DNA of 64,000 bases, from the NCBI GenBank assembly GCA_009833045.1, contig WUUP01000003.1:186001-250000 (forward strand), written 5' to 3'. Origin of the DNA: Saprospirales bacterium GYS_P2D. GTDB lineage: Bacteria; Bacteroidota; Bacteroidia; Chitinophagales; Saprospiraceae. Within the stretch, counting starts at the first letter, position 1. Every line of letters begins with the position of its first letter. Shown one piece after another: positions 45,711 to 54,565 of this stretch. The notes below the pieces were generated by a model that saw only the letters and a list, made by a program, of their open reading frames with translations, had not been told where the DNA came from and searched no databases. The position numbers were made by a program, and so were the translations under genes.

Positions 45711-47195
45711 TTATTGCTTGATCATTAGCTCGGCTACATACTCATCTCCCTGTCGGCCATACTGCAGAGAGTAGCGGTCCGAATATATCAGATCCAGTCG
45801 GCGACGGAGATTTTGGAGACCGATACCATTAGATGAGTCGACATTTAGGACGTAGGTATTGATCACTCTGAGATATAGCGTCCTTTCTTGCTGCTGTAGC
45901 AGAATATTGATTTTGATAGGATCTTCACTTTTATCAACGCTGTGCTTGAAAGCATTCTCGATTAAAACGATGAGTAGCATTGGCGAGATGTTCTGCTCTT
46001 GATCAACGATGTCTACATCTATATTGACGGTCACTCTATCACTGAGACGGAGGCGCTGGAGCGCAATGAAATTATTAATATACTCCACATCTTCTCTCAA
46101 AGTCACCTGCTCCTCTGCCCCCCGATAGATGACATAGCGCATCAGATCAGATAGCTGAAGGATCCCCTCCGAGGTGGCTTGCTGATTGCTCAGGCTGAGG
46201 GCATAGACATTGTTGAGCGTATTAAAAAAGAAGTGTGGATTGATCTGCTGTTTGAGGAGATCGAGCTCTGCTTCAGTTTTATCATTTTCTAATGTCTTGA
46301 TACGTTGAGACTGCCGTATCCAGTGTACAAACAAGGCCACAGGTGTAGCAAAAAATACAAAGCCGTACCAAAATCCCTGGTGACTGAATGATCTAAAATA
46401 CCGAGGTGCATCCTCGCCTATCCACTGTGCGCTATCATGTGTATGCATCCACTGCTGATTCATCGGAAGATACGTCCATACAGATAGATAGATCGGGTAG
46501 AAGATCACAATAGTCAGCAAGATCGCACTGACGAGATAGATGATGCCACTATGGGTGGATATCTCCCGCAGGACATATCTCGTCAAGACAAGATAAAAAG
46601 CAAACATCACAAGCATACTGACTAATGTCTGTGGCCATATTTGCCAAACGCTAATATTCCAGTTGTTGGCTATGATCAATTTGAAAGCCTCCGCAAAACT
46701 CATTAAAATCACAAATCCCAAAACATACCAGTCAAGATTCACTTTTTTCAATTTGCCCATGAATCGATCTGTATAGCCATGACTTTCTCTACTTTTGGTC
46801 AATAGCTCTACTGCTAATATTATGAATCCAAATATGCTCAACACTTCTCCCTGAATACTCATTGGCATAAGCCCAGCAAAAAAATGACTGAGCCCAGTCA
46901 TGATCGGCCAAACAAGGAAAACGACACCCCATAAATATCGAGCAGTAGGAAGCTTAGCTATACGCTCTCGCATCATGGCATATCCGATCATAGGACTGAA
47001 GAGGAGGCACATCGCTCCGACCATCTTGATGAAAAGCACCCATTTATCAGGATGTAGATATACCTGTAGTCTGGGAGTCGACTCGACACGAAAAATGAGC
47101 ACCCAATTGAAACAGATGATGATAATGGCCAGGACGAGTATCCAGGCATTATTGGTGAGGAGGATCTTATTCAGGCGATCTTTGAGTTCAGTCAT
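45711..47195 (-). CDS. LytS-like sensor histidine kinase
   Basis: A 494-residue membrane kinase. The N-terminal 290 residues have seven to eight transmembrane segments (WILVLAIIIICFNWVLIF, YVLGFVILMSFAEAFK, LVSAILLTIVIFYPIYL and others) with a Trp-rich outer loop. A coiled linker leads to the His_kinase domain (PF06580 type): LDLLKQQINPHFFFNTLNNVYALSL, the His being the phosphoacceptor, followed by an HATPase with LIENAFKHSVDKS and GIGLQNLRRRL. The signal sensed is unknown. It is encoded immediately upstream of its response regulator. Confidence 0.9.
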   Translation of the reverse strand: MTELKDRLNKILLTNNAWILVLAIIIICFNWVLIFRVESTPRLQVYLHPDKWVLFIKMVGAMCLLFSPMIGYAMMRERIAKLPTARYLWGVVFLVWPIMTGLSHFFAGLMPMSIQGEVLSIFGFIILAVELLTKSRESHGYTDRFMGKLKKVNLDWYVLGFVILMSFAEAFKLIIANNWNISVWQIWPQTLVSMLVMFAFYLVLTRYVLREISTHSGIIYLVSAILLTIVIFYPIYLSVWTYLPMNQQWMHTHDSAQWIGEDAPRYFRSFSHQGFWYGFVFFATPVALFVHWIRQSQRIKTLENDKTEAELDLLKQQINPHFFFNTLNNVYALSLSNQQATSEGILQLSDLMRYVIYRGAEEQVTLREDVEYINNFIALQRLRLSDRVTVNIDVDIVDQEQNISPMLLIVLIENAFKHSVDKSEDPIKINILLQQQERTLYLRVINTYVLNVDSSNGIGLQNLRRRLDLIYSDRYSLQYGRQGDEYVAELMIKQ

Positions 47196-47304
47196 AATTG
47201 AGCTATTTCTTTATTCCTACTCAAAGCAAAGACATAAAGCTCTATCTACCCAAAATGAATGATGACCGGTAGAAAATCAATGACAAGTGGTCATCTCTCC
47301 CTAC

Positions 47305-48015
47305 TTAAAAGATCAAACCTCCTGTGATCGGTGGCTCTGGGCAGTCCTCTGTATAATGAAACTGATATTTGCGAAACTTGAAGTCCGCTGTCAGTCTGTG
47401 TACAGGACCATCGAGCTGAGGATCTCGATGAATGTATCCTGCATCACCTTCGTACATACTATAAAATCGCCCTTCTGCCACATATACCACAGGCCGTACT
47501 TGGATGACGCCTGTCCTCTCAAACTCACTGACCAGCTGACCATAGCTCTCTGCCACGGCCATACGCTGGAGACTGATATAGGTCGGCGGCAGCATAGCCA
47601 GTTCGCCTTTTCGCTGAGCCTCGAGAGCCTCCGCTGGTGTCAGCCAGACATGATCTACGATCTCTCCATCATCGATCTCCACCTGCTGACCATCATCTAT
47701 CAGCGTATGAAAAAACCAAGTCCCGAAGCGCCGTGGTCCTCCAGCGGGAGTAGTCCAATGATAGTACTGCTGGAGAGTAGCATCCCGTAAGTCGAGCTGG
47801 GTCTCCTCCATTGCCTCCCGTCTTGCAGCTCGTAGAGCAGCCACTGCCAGCGTTTCTTCTTCCTCGAGCTCATCGTCATCGATCCGACCTCCAGGGAAGA
47901 CCCAATATCCCGGTGCAAATTTTAGGACAGGATTGCGCTTGAGGAGGAGCACCTCAAGCTGTCCTGATCGCTCTCGGAGTACACATGTCGTCGCTGCTGG
48001 GATAATCGGTGTCAT
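47305..48015 (-). CDS. NUDIX hydrolase
   Basis: A 236-residue NUDIX-fold protein. The NUDIX box is GGRIDDDELEE...RAARREAMEETQLDL, longer than usual by several residues between the Gly and the Arg-Glu, as in the RNA polymerase-associated and NUDT19-like CoA pyrophosphatase branch, which is the likely relative. These enzymes cleave nucleoside diphosphates linked to another group. The substrate is not shown. The gene starts at the ATG at 48015, at the edge of the repeat array, and ends 110 bp before the kinase gene. Confidence 0.85.
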   Translation of the reverse strand: MTPIIPAATTCVLRERSGQLEVLLLKRNPVLKFAPGYWVFPGGRIDDDELEEEETLAVAALRAARREAMEETQLDLRDATLQQYYHWTTPAGGPRRFGTWFFHTLIDDGQQVEIDDGEIVDHVWLTPAEALEAQRKGELAMLPPTYISLQRMAVAESYGQLVSEFERTGVIQVRPVVYVAEGRFYSMYEGDAGYIHRDPQLDGPVHRLTADFKFRKYQFHYTEDCPEPPITGGLIF

Positions 48016-48383
48016 GATTAGTTTAACGAGGTAGCCTTGCCTTCCGTTCTCAGTGTAGGATTAGATATTGGCAGATTGATTGGGTTTTGTGGGATGTGAG
48101 AGCGCTGGGTATATTGAGGGTTTTCTTTCCCGAGGCGATTATGGTGATAGTCTGATCATCTACCTGCGATGTCACAGTATCTCTCCCGATGGTCGAGATG
48201 ACAGGAATGTTATTTGTCAGTATCACGTATTGAAAGGGATTAATGGATTTTACTGAATATTCTGTCAGTCATCCCTCGGACCTTTCTAACAAAAATTAAT
48301 AGCCAATCTTGTTATGTCGAGGAAGGCACGACTGAGACATCCTTTGACTTCGCAGTCAACATAAATTGGGATATGTCATATAA

Positions 48384-48482
48384 TTTAGAGCTACTGCCTA
48401 ACTGAATATAGCTTGGCGTCATCTATCACATAGCATCTTCCTGCGATGTCAAAGTATCTCTCCCGATGGTCGAGATGACAAT
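48384..48482 (+). repeat. 99-bp direct repeat, copy 1
   Basis: Identical over 99 bp to 49406-49504, 1022 bp away. It covers the end of unit 1 and the left arm of unit 2, from TTTAGAGCTACTGCC to GTCGAGATGACAAT. Neighbouring units differ at many bases. Confidence 0.75.
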
Positions 48483-49405
48483 AGGGGTATTTGTCAGCAT
48501 CACGGATTGAATTGGATGAATTGATTTCACTGATTATTCAGACAGTCTTATCCTACACTAATTAAAAACCAATCTTGTCATGTCGAGGAAGGCACGACTG
48601 AGACATCTTGTGTCTTCGCAGTCAAAATAAATTGGGCTATTACATACAATTTAGAGCTGCATCGTAACCGTATTCAGCTCTGAAGCACCATGCCTCCGAT
48701 GTCACAGTATCTCTCCTATTGTCGAGATGACAGTAGGGATATTTGTCAGCATCACGGATTGAAGCGGATTAATAGATTTCACTGATTATTCTGACAGTTT
48801 TATCCTACACTAATTAAAAGCCAATCTGGTCATGTCGAAGAAGGCACGACTGAGACATCTTCTGTCTTCGCAGCCAAAATAAGTTGGGCTATGCCATTCC
48901 GTTTAGAGCTGAAACGCAACCGTATTTAGCTCTGAAGCACCATGCCTCCGATGTCACAGTATCTCTCCTATCGTCGAAAGGACCGTAGTGATATTTGTCA
49001 GCATCACGGATTCAAACGGATTAATAGATTTCACTGATTATTCTGACAGTCTTATCCCAGACTAAATAAAAACCAATCTTGTTATATCGAGGAAGGCACT
49101 ACTGAGACATCTTGTAACTTCGCAGTCAAAATAAATTGGGCTATTACATATGGTTAAGAGCTGCAGCGTACCCGAATATAGCTCTGAAGCACCTTTCCTA
49201 CCATGTCACAGTATCTCTCCTATCGTCGAGATGACAGCAAGCTTATTTGTCAGCATCACGGATCGAATCGGATGAATTGATTTCACTGATTATTCTGACA
49301 GTCTTATCCTACACTAATTCATAGCCAATCTTGTCATGTCTAGGAAGGCACGACTGAGACATCTTGTGTCTTCGCAGTCAAAATAAGTTGGGCTATGCCA
49401 TTCCG

Positions 49406-49504
49406 TTTAGAGCTACTGCCTAACTGAATATAGCTTGGCGTCATCTATCACATAGCATCTTCCTGCGATGTCAAAGTATCTCTCCCGATGGTCGAGATGA
49501 CAAT
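49406..49504 (+). repeat. 99-bp direct repeat, copy 2
   Basis: Second copy of the 48384-48482 block, at the right border of the array. It contains the unpaired sixth left arm. Confidence 0.75.
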
Positions 49505-49540
49505 GTAACTGAGCTCTCCATACTCACTACTCTCCCCTCG

Positions 49541-50428
49541 CTACTCACGACTAATCGGTACTCTGTACAGCTGCGGCAGCCCTGTGCGCTCTGCCTCAGC
49601 AGTGATCAGATAGTCATCACCATCAACATGGATAGCCTCCGTCTGTGTACGCACATCCAGATTGTACCGCTGCTGAGTCCCAGAGAAGAAGTCATCGCCC
49701 TCATAGTCATTGAGCTGCCAGATGAAGGGATCAAATCCATCTCCCGGAATATAACCTATCAAGGTCACCGTCTCTTGGTCAGGATGCAGGACCGCACCCG
49801 TGATGACACCCTTAGTATCCATAGTCGATAGGAGCTCTGCGTCATAAGTGCCAAGCACTGCAGGCAGTCGATACAGCTTACATTGTCCATCGAGCCAGTT
49901 TTTGCTGAAGATATAGATGTACTCACCATACCTAATGAAAGCCTCTGCATCATGGTTATGCTGATAGTTGCCAGGGAAAGTGGTCTGATCGGGATAGCTA
50001 AACTCTATACGTCCGACATCCGATTTGGTCAGACTATCGAGTCGATTGATAGGCGCACGATAGATGACCAGATTTTTCCTTTTGCCGATATTGTTACCAA
50101 AGTCTCCAATGTAGACATAACTACTATCTGCGGTCATCTCTTCCCAGTCGATATTTTGGACACCTGGAATCTTGATCGTACGCTCCACCTCACCAGTGGA
50201 CATGTCCATCAGATAGATCTTTGGATCATCACCGCTATCATTGTGAGTCCAATAGCTACCCTCTATGAGGGCCAATCCTGATGTCTCTCGGACATCTGCT
50301 GTCCAGTCACTGGCATGTTCGGCTATAGCCAAAATAGGAAAATCCTCTGCTCCCTCTATTTCCAGTTTTGGTTGGCAGGCAAATATGCTTGTAAGAGCTG
50401 CCAGTACGATGAGTATTAGTTTATTCAT
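49541..50428 (-). CDS. Beta-propeller-like lipoprotein of unknown function
   Basis: A 295-residue lipoprotein (lipobox LTSIFACQPK). The mature protein is rich in short beta strands with repeated patterns such as ALIEGSYWTHNDSGDDPKIY, SSYVYIGDFGNNIGKR, AFIRYGEYIYIFSKN and IHVDGDDYLITAEAERTG, which suggests a five- or six-bladed propeller like SMP-30/phytase-type proteins. I see no catalytic motif. Its end overlaps nothing, but its start overlaps the upstream small gene by 8 bp, so the two are probably co-translated. Confidence 0.7.
   Translation of the reverse strand: MNKLILIVLAALTSIFACQPKLEIEGAEDFPILAIAEHASDWTADVRETSGLALIEGSYWTHNDSGDDPKIYLMDMSTGEVERTIKIPGVQNIDWEEMTADSSYVYIGDFGNNIGKRKNLVIYRAPINRLDSLTKSDVGRIEFSYPDQTTFPGNYQHNHDAEAFIRYGEYIYIFSKNWLDGQCKLYRLPAVLGTYDAELLSTMDTKGVITGAVLHPDQETVTLIGYIPGDGFDPFIWQLNDYEGDDFFSGTQQRYNLDVRTQTEAIHVDGDDYLITAEAERTGLPQLYRVPISRE
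50319..50332. repeat. One-mismatch copy of the 14-bp palindrome
   Basis: TCGGCTATAGCCAA, differing at one base from TTGGCTATAGCCAA, inside the propeller lipoprotein gene. Confidence 0.35.
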
Positions 50429-50777
50429 GATTTGATGCTATTTCTTCTACGATAGATGATCCACTCTCGAGGCCTCCATTAGTCCACTGCCAGGTCTCAT
50501 GTAGTCGGATCCGTCCATCAGCTAATATCTCCGGCACTGACTGACAGCTACCTGTCCTAATCTGGCCCTTCATATCCACATGCTGATACGCAAAATCCAA
50601 TGCTCCATCTTTGGCTACTCGACCGGTCATAGTGCCTTTCTGTATTTCTCCCCCTTCATAGATCGCCCACATCACATCACCCTCTTGATAGTAATGAAAT
50701 GTAGTAGATGCAGTGACCTGACCGCTATCCGTATTAGTCACTCCAGCGAATATTCGATTGTGATAGTCTATCTGCAT
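50421..50777 (-). CDS. Conserved small protein (misnamed N-acetylglutamate synthase)
   Basis: A 118-residue protein. The sequence IDYHNRIFAGVTNTDSGQ, VMWAIYEGGEIQKGTMTG and IRLHETWQWTNGGLESGSS match a small conserved family found across Bacteroidota and Firmicutes that databases call N-acetylglutamate synthase, without any acetyltransferase motif here. It is probably a lipocalin-like small beta barrel of unknown ligand. No signal peptide. The ATG at 50777 starts the conserved block. Its 3' end overlaps the propeller lipoprotein start by 8 bp. Confidence 0.75.
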   Translation of the reverse strand: MQIDYHNRIFAGVTNTDSGQVTASTTFHYYQEGDVMWAIYEGGEIQKGTMTGRVAKDGALDFAYQHVDMKGQIRTGSCQSVPEILADGRIRLHETWQWTNGGLESGSSIVEEIASNHE

Positions 50778-50854
50778 ATCTATTGATTAGATAGCCACGT
50801 CGACTTACATCACCGACTGGCCTATTGATTATATCTTATTACGTCTTGAATTCA

Positions 50855-50862
50855 TACTTTTG
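50855..50862 (+). promoter_or_regulatory. -7 promoter box TACTTTTG for the phosphodiesterase gene
   Basis: TACTTTTG matches TAnnTTTG, 17 bp before the ATG at 50880. The same octamer precedes mnmA. Confidence 0.5.
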
Positions 50863-50879
50863 CGCCCCAATCGAAATGT

Positions 50880-52253
50880 ATGGCAAAAAAGAAAGTAATC
50901 TTTTATCTGATCGATGGCGCACGACCTGATATCCTATCAAAGTTAGCCAATGAGGGTAAACTTCCTAATATAAAACAACATCTAATCGAGGAGGGCTCCT
51001 ATACTAAAGGGACCACCTGCTTTCCATCAACTACTGGCCCAGCCTATCTCCCATATCTGACAGGTACTTTTCCAGGGGATCATCACATCACAGGTATTCG
51101 TTGGTTTGATAAGCAAGCCTACAAGAAAAAAGGCCGCTGGGATCGCAACTCGATGAGAAGCTACTGTGGCTATGAGGCCAAATACTTCAACGATGACATG
51201 GATCCTGCCTTCCCTTCTCTATTTGAGGATTATGATGATGGTATCAATCTCTATAACATGATCACTAAGGGCGTCAAAGAAGAAAATGATGTTACTAAAG
51301 AAGGTAAAACGGGCCTATACTTCAGAGCGCATTTCTACCATAAGCATCATGAGGTGGATATCGCTGGCCATCAGCGATTGATGGAGTCACTGGATAGGGA
51401 TTCAAGGTTTACATTTGCGGTATTCCCGAGTATCGACTGGGATGCGCATACCTATCACTATGATGATCCTGAGACTACTCACAAAGCCTACAAAATCGTA
51501 GACGATAGCCTCGGGGAGCTCACTGCTGAGCTCAAGCGCAAAGGCGAGTATGAAGATACACTCATCATCATGGCCTCTGACCACGGACTGAGCTCGACGC
51601 ATAGCCACCTTGATCTGGGCAATTTCTTTAGCGATCATAAATATCGAGTACTGGAGTACCCTAAGATTCTGAAGATGAGACCTAATCTATCGGTATTTAT
51701 CTCGGGTAATTCATTTGCCTCTATCAGCTTCTTGGAGCAAATCGAGGATCATACCTATGAGTCACTGATGGATCGCCATCGTGAGGCGGTCATGGATCTG
51801 GTGAGTCGGGAGGCTATTGACTTCGTAGTGACTCGAGCGGCAGCTGGAGGCTACTATATTGTCAATCAAGAAGGTAAAAGTTACATCAAAGTACATAATG
51901 GAGATCAACTAAGCTATCATCCTGAGACTACTGACGTACTCCGTACTGGCGAGATAGCTGGACCGATGGATATTCAGGCATCATTTGAAGCGACGTTTGA
52001 CACTGAGTATCCGGATGCCCTCTGGCAGGTGCATCAGCTCATGCAGAGTCATCGTGCAGGTGATCTCGTGATCAGTGCCTCTACAGGATACGACCTCAGA
52101 GACTTCTGGGAGATCCCAGAGCACAAAGGCTCTCATGGATCCCTACACTGGGAGCATATGCATGTCCCCCTCCTGACTAATCAAAAAGATCATATCTCTA
52201 CGCCGCAGCGGACTACTGCTGTGCATGGAGTCATCAAAAACTGGATCGACTAA
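50880..52253 (+). CDS. Alkaline phosphatase-superfamily phosphodiesterase
   Basis: A 457-residue protein of the type I phosphodiesterase/nucleotide pyrophosphatase family. Metal ligands are seen in VIFYLIDGARPD, SIDWDAHTYHY and MASDHGLSSTHSH, and the nucleophile Thr in FPSTTGPAYLPYLTG. No signal peptide is present, so it should be cytoplasmic. Family members cleave phosphodiesters and related bonds; here the substrate is unknown. The flippase-like gene begins 17 bp after its stop, which suggests a joint role in lipid or sugar-phosphate turnover. The ATG at 50880 follows a -7 box by 17 bp. Confidence 0.88.
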   Translation: MAKKKVIFYLIDGARPDILSKLANEGKLPNIKQHLIEEGSYTKGTTCFPSTTGPAYLPYLTGTFPGDHHITGIRWFDKQAYKKKGRWDRNSMRSYCGYEAKYFNDDMDPAFPSLFEDYDDGINLYNMITKGVKEENDVTKEGKTGLYFRAHFYHKHHEVDIAGHQRLMESLDRDSRFTFAVFPSIDWDAHTYHYDDPETTHKAYKIVDDSLGELTAELKRKGEYEDTLIIMASDHGLSSTHSHLDLGNFFSDHKYRVLEYPKILKMRPNLSVFISGNSFASISFLEQIEDHTYESLMDRHREAVMDLVSREAIDFVVTRAAAGGYYIVNQEGKSYIKVHNGDQLSYHPETTDVLRTGEIAGPMDIQASFEATFDTEYPDALWQVHQLMQSHRAGDLVISASTGYDLRDFWEIPEHKGSHGSLHWEHMHVPLLTNQKDHISTPQRTTAVHGVIKNWID

Positions 52254-52269
52254 TCTATCAAATATCGGT

Positions 52270-53322
52270 ATGACTGAGAATCAACAAGAAGAACTCAATC
52301 AGAATAAGGTATTCAACAAGAATGTGATCAAAAAAGGGATCGTCCTTTTCATACTGATCACCTTATTAGCCTTTATTGCTTTATTCTTATACAATGATGG
52401 AGCGCAAAATCTGGAGGCATGGAAGTCCGTAAATGTTCAGTATCTCTTGATCGGATTAGTATTCATAGTCATCGATCTATATGTCGGAGGACTACGAAAT
52501 CATATTTTCCTCCGAGAGTTTGTACCTGGGATCTCGCAGATGGTCAGTATCAAGGCTAATCTGGCCAATATCTTCATGGGTGCAGTGACACCCTCTCAGA
52601 GTGGCGGAGGTCCTGCACAGTGGTATATCTTCTATCGCAATGGAGTGTCGATCGCTGACTGTATAGGAGCCAGTTTTTATAACTGGATCAGTACGATCAT
52701 CTTCTTTCCGATCACGGGAGCGATGGCCATCTATCTCCTCCAAGACAAGGTACCTGAAGGATTTGTGATGCACATGACTAAGTTTGGTTTTTCAGTATTT
52801 ACGAGTCTTTTCGTTGTGATCTTCTTAGGTCTTTTTGCACCTAAGGTTTTTGACGGACTCATCCGAGGCGTGAGCTATCTGGTCGGGATCATCAGCAAGA
52901 AAGCTGGAGCCAAAGTAAGCGCTACCGGTGCCTCTGGACGTATGAAGCTCGAGGAGTATCGGAGTAAGTATCTTGGTCTCATTCGGCGAAAGCCACACCT
53001 GATGATATTTTCATTTTTACTGACCATTTTGCTATACTTTAGCAAGTATGCGCTGGCTTATTTATTCTGTATGGCATTTGGGCTGGAGGTAGACTTCTGG
53101 AGTATCATCTCTGTGATGGCAGTAAGCTATCTACTGCTTTATTTCGCCCCGAGTCCAGGAGGTAGTGGTATAGCTGAGGTAGGTATCACAGCTTTATTAG
53201 CCCCATTTGTAGGTGCTGGATTAGCGCCATCGATCACACTCTTACATCGTAGCTTCTTAGTCTTTATCCCGGCCTTATTAGGCTCTATAGTAGTGCTGAG
53301 GCAGATCAGTAAGGAGGCTTAG
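52270..53322 (+). CDS. Flippase-like membrane protein (LPG synthase TM family)
   Basis: A 350-residue membrane protein of the lysylphosphatidylglycerol synthase TM region/UPF0104 family, with seven to eight transmembrane helices: GIVLFILITLLAFIALFLY near the start, FMGAVTPSQSGGGPAQWYIF (the conserved loop), and LLLYFAPSPGGSGIAEVGI (the second). These proteins resemble the MprF flippase domain and may move lipids. The ATG at 52270 is chosen because a start 45 bp upstream would overlap the phosphodiesterase. The last four bases of this gene overlap the convergent sigma-factor gene's end. Confidence 0.88.
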   Translation: MTENQQEELNQNKVFNKNVIKKGIVLFILITLLAFIALFLYNDGAQNLEAWKSVNVQYLLIGLVFIVIDLYVGGLRNHIFLREFVPGISQMVSIKANLANIFMGAVTPSQSGGGPAQWYIFYRNGVSIADCIGASFYNWISTIIFFPITGAMAIYLLQDKVPEGFVMHMTKFGFSVFTSLFVVIFLGLFAPKVFDGLIRGVSYLVGIISKKAGAKVSATGASGRMKLEEYRSKYLGLIRRKPHLMIFSFLLTILLYFSKYALAYLFCMAFGLEVDFWSIISVMAVSYLLLYFAPSPGGSGIAEVGITALLAPFVGAGLAPSITLLHRSFLVFIPALLGSIVVLRQISKEA

Positions 53323-53948
53323 CCCCACTGATATCCATGAGCTGTCTCTTTGATTCTGAGACCTGCTCTGAGAGTTTTGAGAGCTTTGGCTATATGATTG
53401 CCGACGGTTTTGATGGATAGATGCATCTCGTCTGCTATCTCTTGATAGGTTTTTTGTTCGTATCTACTTTTTTTGAATACTGTCTGACACTGTGGGGGTA
53501 ATTGATCTATAGACGCATAGATTTTGTAGAGTAGCTCGTCGTACTCTATCATTTCCTGCCCATTGAGTTGGCTATCAGGAGCATCGAGAAGCTCAGGGTT
53601 GATAGGGAGCGATTCCTTTTTACGTAGATAGTTGAGGGAGCGATTGATAGTAGCACGCCTGAGATATGCACTGAGCGAAGCGTAGAGGGACATCTCCGAA
53701 CGATTAGTCCATATCCAGACGAATAAATCCTGTACGATGTCTTCAGCCATATTTTGGTCACCGACTACAGTGTAGGATACTTGACATAGGTAGGTGTAGT
53801 ACCTGTCAAAAAGGATATCCATACACATCTCATTTCCTGCAGCCAGATCCCTGAGTAGCTGAAGATCATCGTATAGAGGATTATCATTACTAAAGGTGTT
53901 AATTAGAGTCGTGTCTCTTTCGTTATATGAGGTGATATTGCTCGTCAT
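53319..53948 (-). CDS. ECF RNA polymerase sigma factor (orphan)
   Basis: A 209-residue ECF sigma factor. Region 2 (MDILFDRYYTYLCQVSYTVVGDQNMAEDIVQDLFVWIWTN) and region 4 (LPPQCQTVFKKSRYEQKTYQEIADEMHLSIKTVGNHIAKALKTLR) are intact. It matches the Bacteroidota sigma-70 family often paired with FecR anti-sigma factors and SusC. Here no anti-sigma gene lies beside it; the next gene downstream is the convergent flippase gene, overlapping by 4 bp. The ATG at 53948 is preferred to a TTG 6 bp upstream. Its own promoter region shares a 12-mer with the sulfatase gene. Confidence 0.9.
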   Translation of the reverse strand: MTSNITSYNERDTTLINTFSNDNPLYDDLQLLRDLAAGNEMCMDILFDRYYTYLCQVSYTVVGDQNMAEDIVQDLFVWIWTNRSEMSLYASLSAYLRRATINRSLNYLRKKESLPINPELLDAPDSQLNGQEMIEYDELLYKIYASIDQLPPQCQTVFKKSRYEQKTYQEIADEMHLSIKTVGNHIAKALKTLRAGLRIKETAHGYQWG

Positions 53949-53987
53949 TCTCAAGTGTCATATTGAAATACAAGACAATAATAAGCG

Positions 53988-53999
53988 AGGCTCCTACTT
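53988..53999 (-). promoter_or_regulatory. 12-mer shared with the sulfatase gene
   Basis: AAGTAGGAGCCT on the minus strand, 40 bp before the sigma gene ATG. Same sequence, strand and nearly same distance as at 43331-43342. Confidence 0.3.
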
Positions 54000-54115
54000 T
54001 GTCAGCGTGCTTTTCGTAAAATGGAATGGAGAACCAGTTATTTGGTCAGATAAGCATTTTTTTGGCTGAGGCGCCTGTCAGATGCATGACATTAGATCCA
54101 CATGTATTTTCTACC

Positions 54116-54484
54116 TCACATGGTATACAGTCCACTCTGTATGAGCGAAGCAGTAGTCACAGGTCGTCGATAGATATAGGCCCAGGCCACCACAGACTTG
54201 TATGGCATATGTGCCTGTATGAGCTGACGCTCAAATAAATATGGCACTCCCTCATATTCATCGAGCTCATCTTTGAGCTCCTGATCCCGTACTCTGTAGA
54301 GCTCACCATATACCTTTTGTTTGAGCTCACCATTGGGTACGATCAGACCGGGATAGTCTCCCATATCATATAGATTCCCATAGACATGAGCCTCGCCGAT
54401 GATTTCGGCTTGGCCTCGCAGTTTGACAGCCATTGGTACAGCAGAGTCTGACTTTAGAGTACCGTAGATAAAAAATAAATTCAT
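54116..54484 (-). CDS. Gamma-glutamylcyclotransferase family protein
   Basis: A 122-residue AIG2/GGCT-like protein. The fold's signature is YGTLKS near the N-terminus, with VYGELYRV and the acidic LDEYEGVPYLFER block, where the catalytic Glu lies. Members cleave gamma-glutamyl amides to give 5-oxoproline; exact substrate unknown. Cytoplasmic. It is monocistronic on the minus strand; no operon partner is evident. Confidence 0.85.
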   Translation of the reverse strand: MNLFFIYGTLKSDSAVPMAVKLRGQAEIIGEAHVYGNLYDMGDYPGLIVPNGELKQKVYGELYRVRDQELKDELDEYEGVPYLFERQLIQAHMPYKSVVAWAYIYRRPVTTASLIQSGLYTM

Positions 54485-54565
54485 AGCAGAAAATTAGTCC
54501 ATTATACAAATGAACTAAAGTTCAATATTCAGAAAAATGTGATATCCAAAAAAAGAGTCCCTACA

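Larger units (their letters stand above)
48163..49504. repeat. Tandem array of five ~252-277 bp REP-like units
   Basis: Each unit has a left arm (GATGTCACAGT...TCGAGATGACA) and, about 105 bp later, a right arm (TGTCATGTCGAGG...GACTGAGACATC), which is roughly the left arm's reverse complement. Left arms start at 48168, 48445, 48698, 48950, 49202 and 49467, the last one unpaired. Right arms start at 48310, 48576, 48828, 49080 and 49332. The spacing is 277, 253, 252, 252 and 265 bp. Between units lies another small inverted repeat, AGAGCT with AGCTCT. The arms resemble the short TGTCATnTCGA...GAnATCT REP-like sequences scattered in Bacteroidota genomes, here in a regular tandem array. No transposase lies beside it. 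Confidence 0.8.
48016..49540. other. 1.5-kb non-coding region with inverted-arm repeat array
   Basis: No coding sequence is supported in either strand. After about 145 bp of unrelated AT-rich DNA, 48163-49504 is filled by repeats of about 252-277 bp. The rest, 49505-49540, is the end of the neighbouring gene's 3' region. Confidence 0.8.

Noticed and set aside
47261-47295. Terminator hairpin between the NUDIX gene and the kinase gene
   Set aside because: GATGACC and GGTCATC pair over 7 bp, but the 21-nt loop and the lack of a T run leave it unconvincing.
48163-49504. CRISPR array
   Set aside because: The repeat unit is about 252 bp with conserved inter-arm sequence, not short repeats with unique spacers, and no cas genes are present.
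48163-49504. Integron attC array
   Set aside because: There are no cassette genes between the repeats and no integrase is visible.
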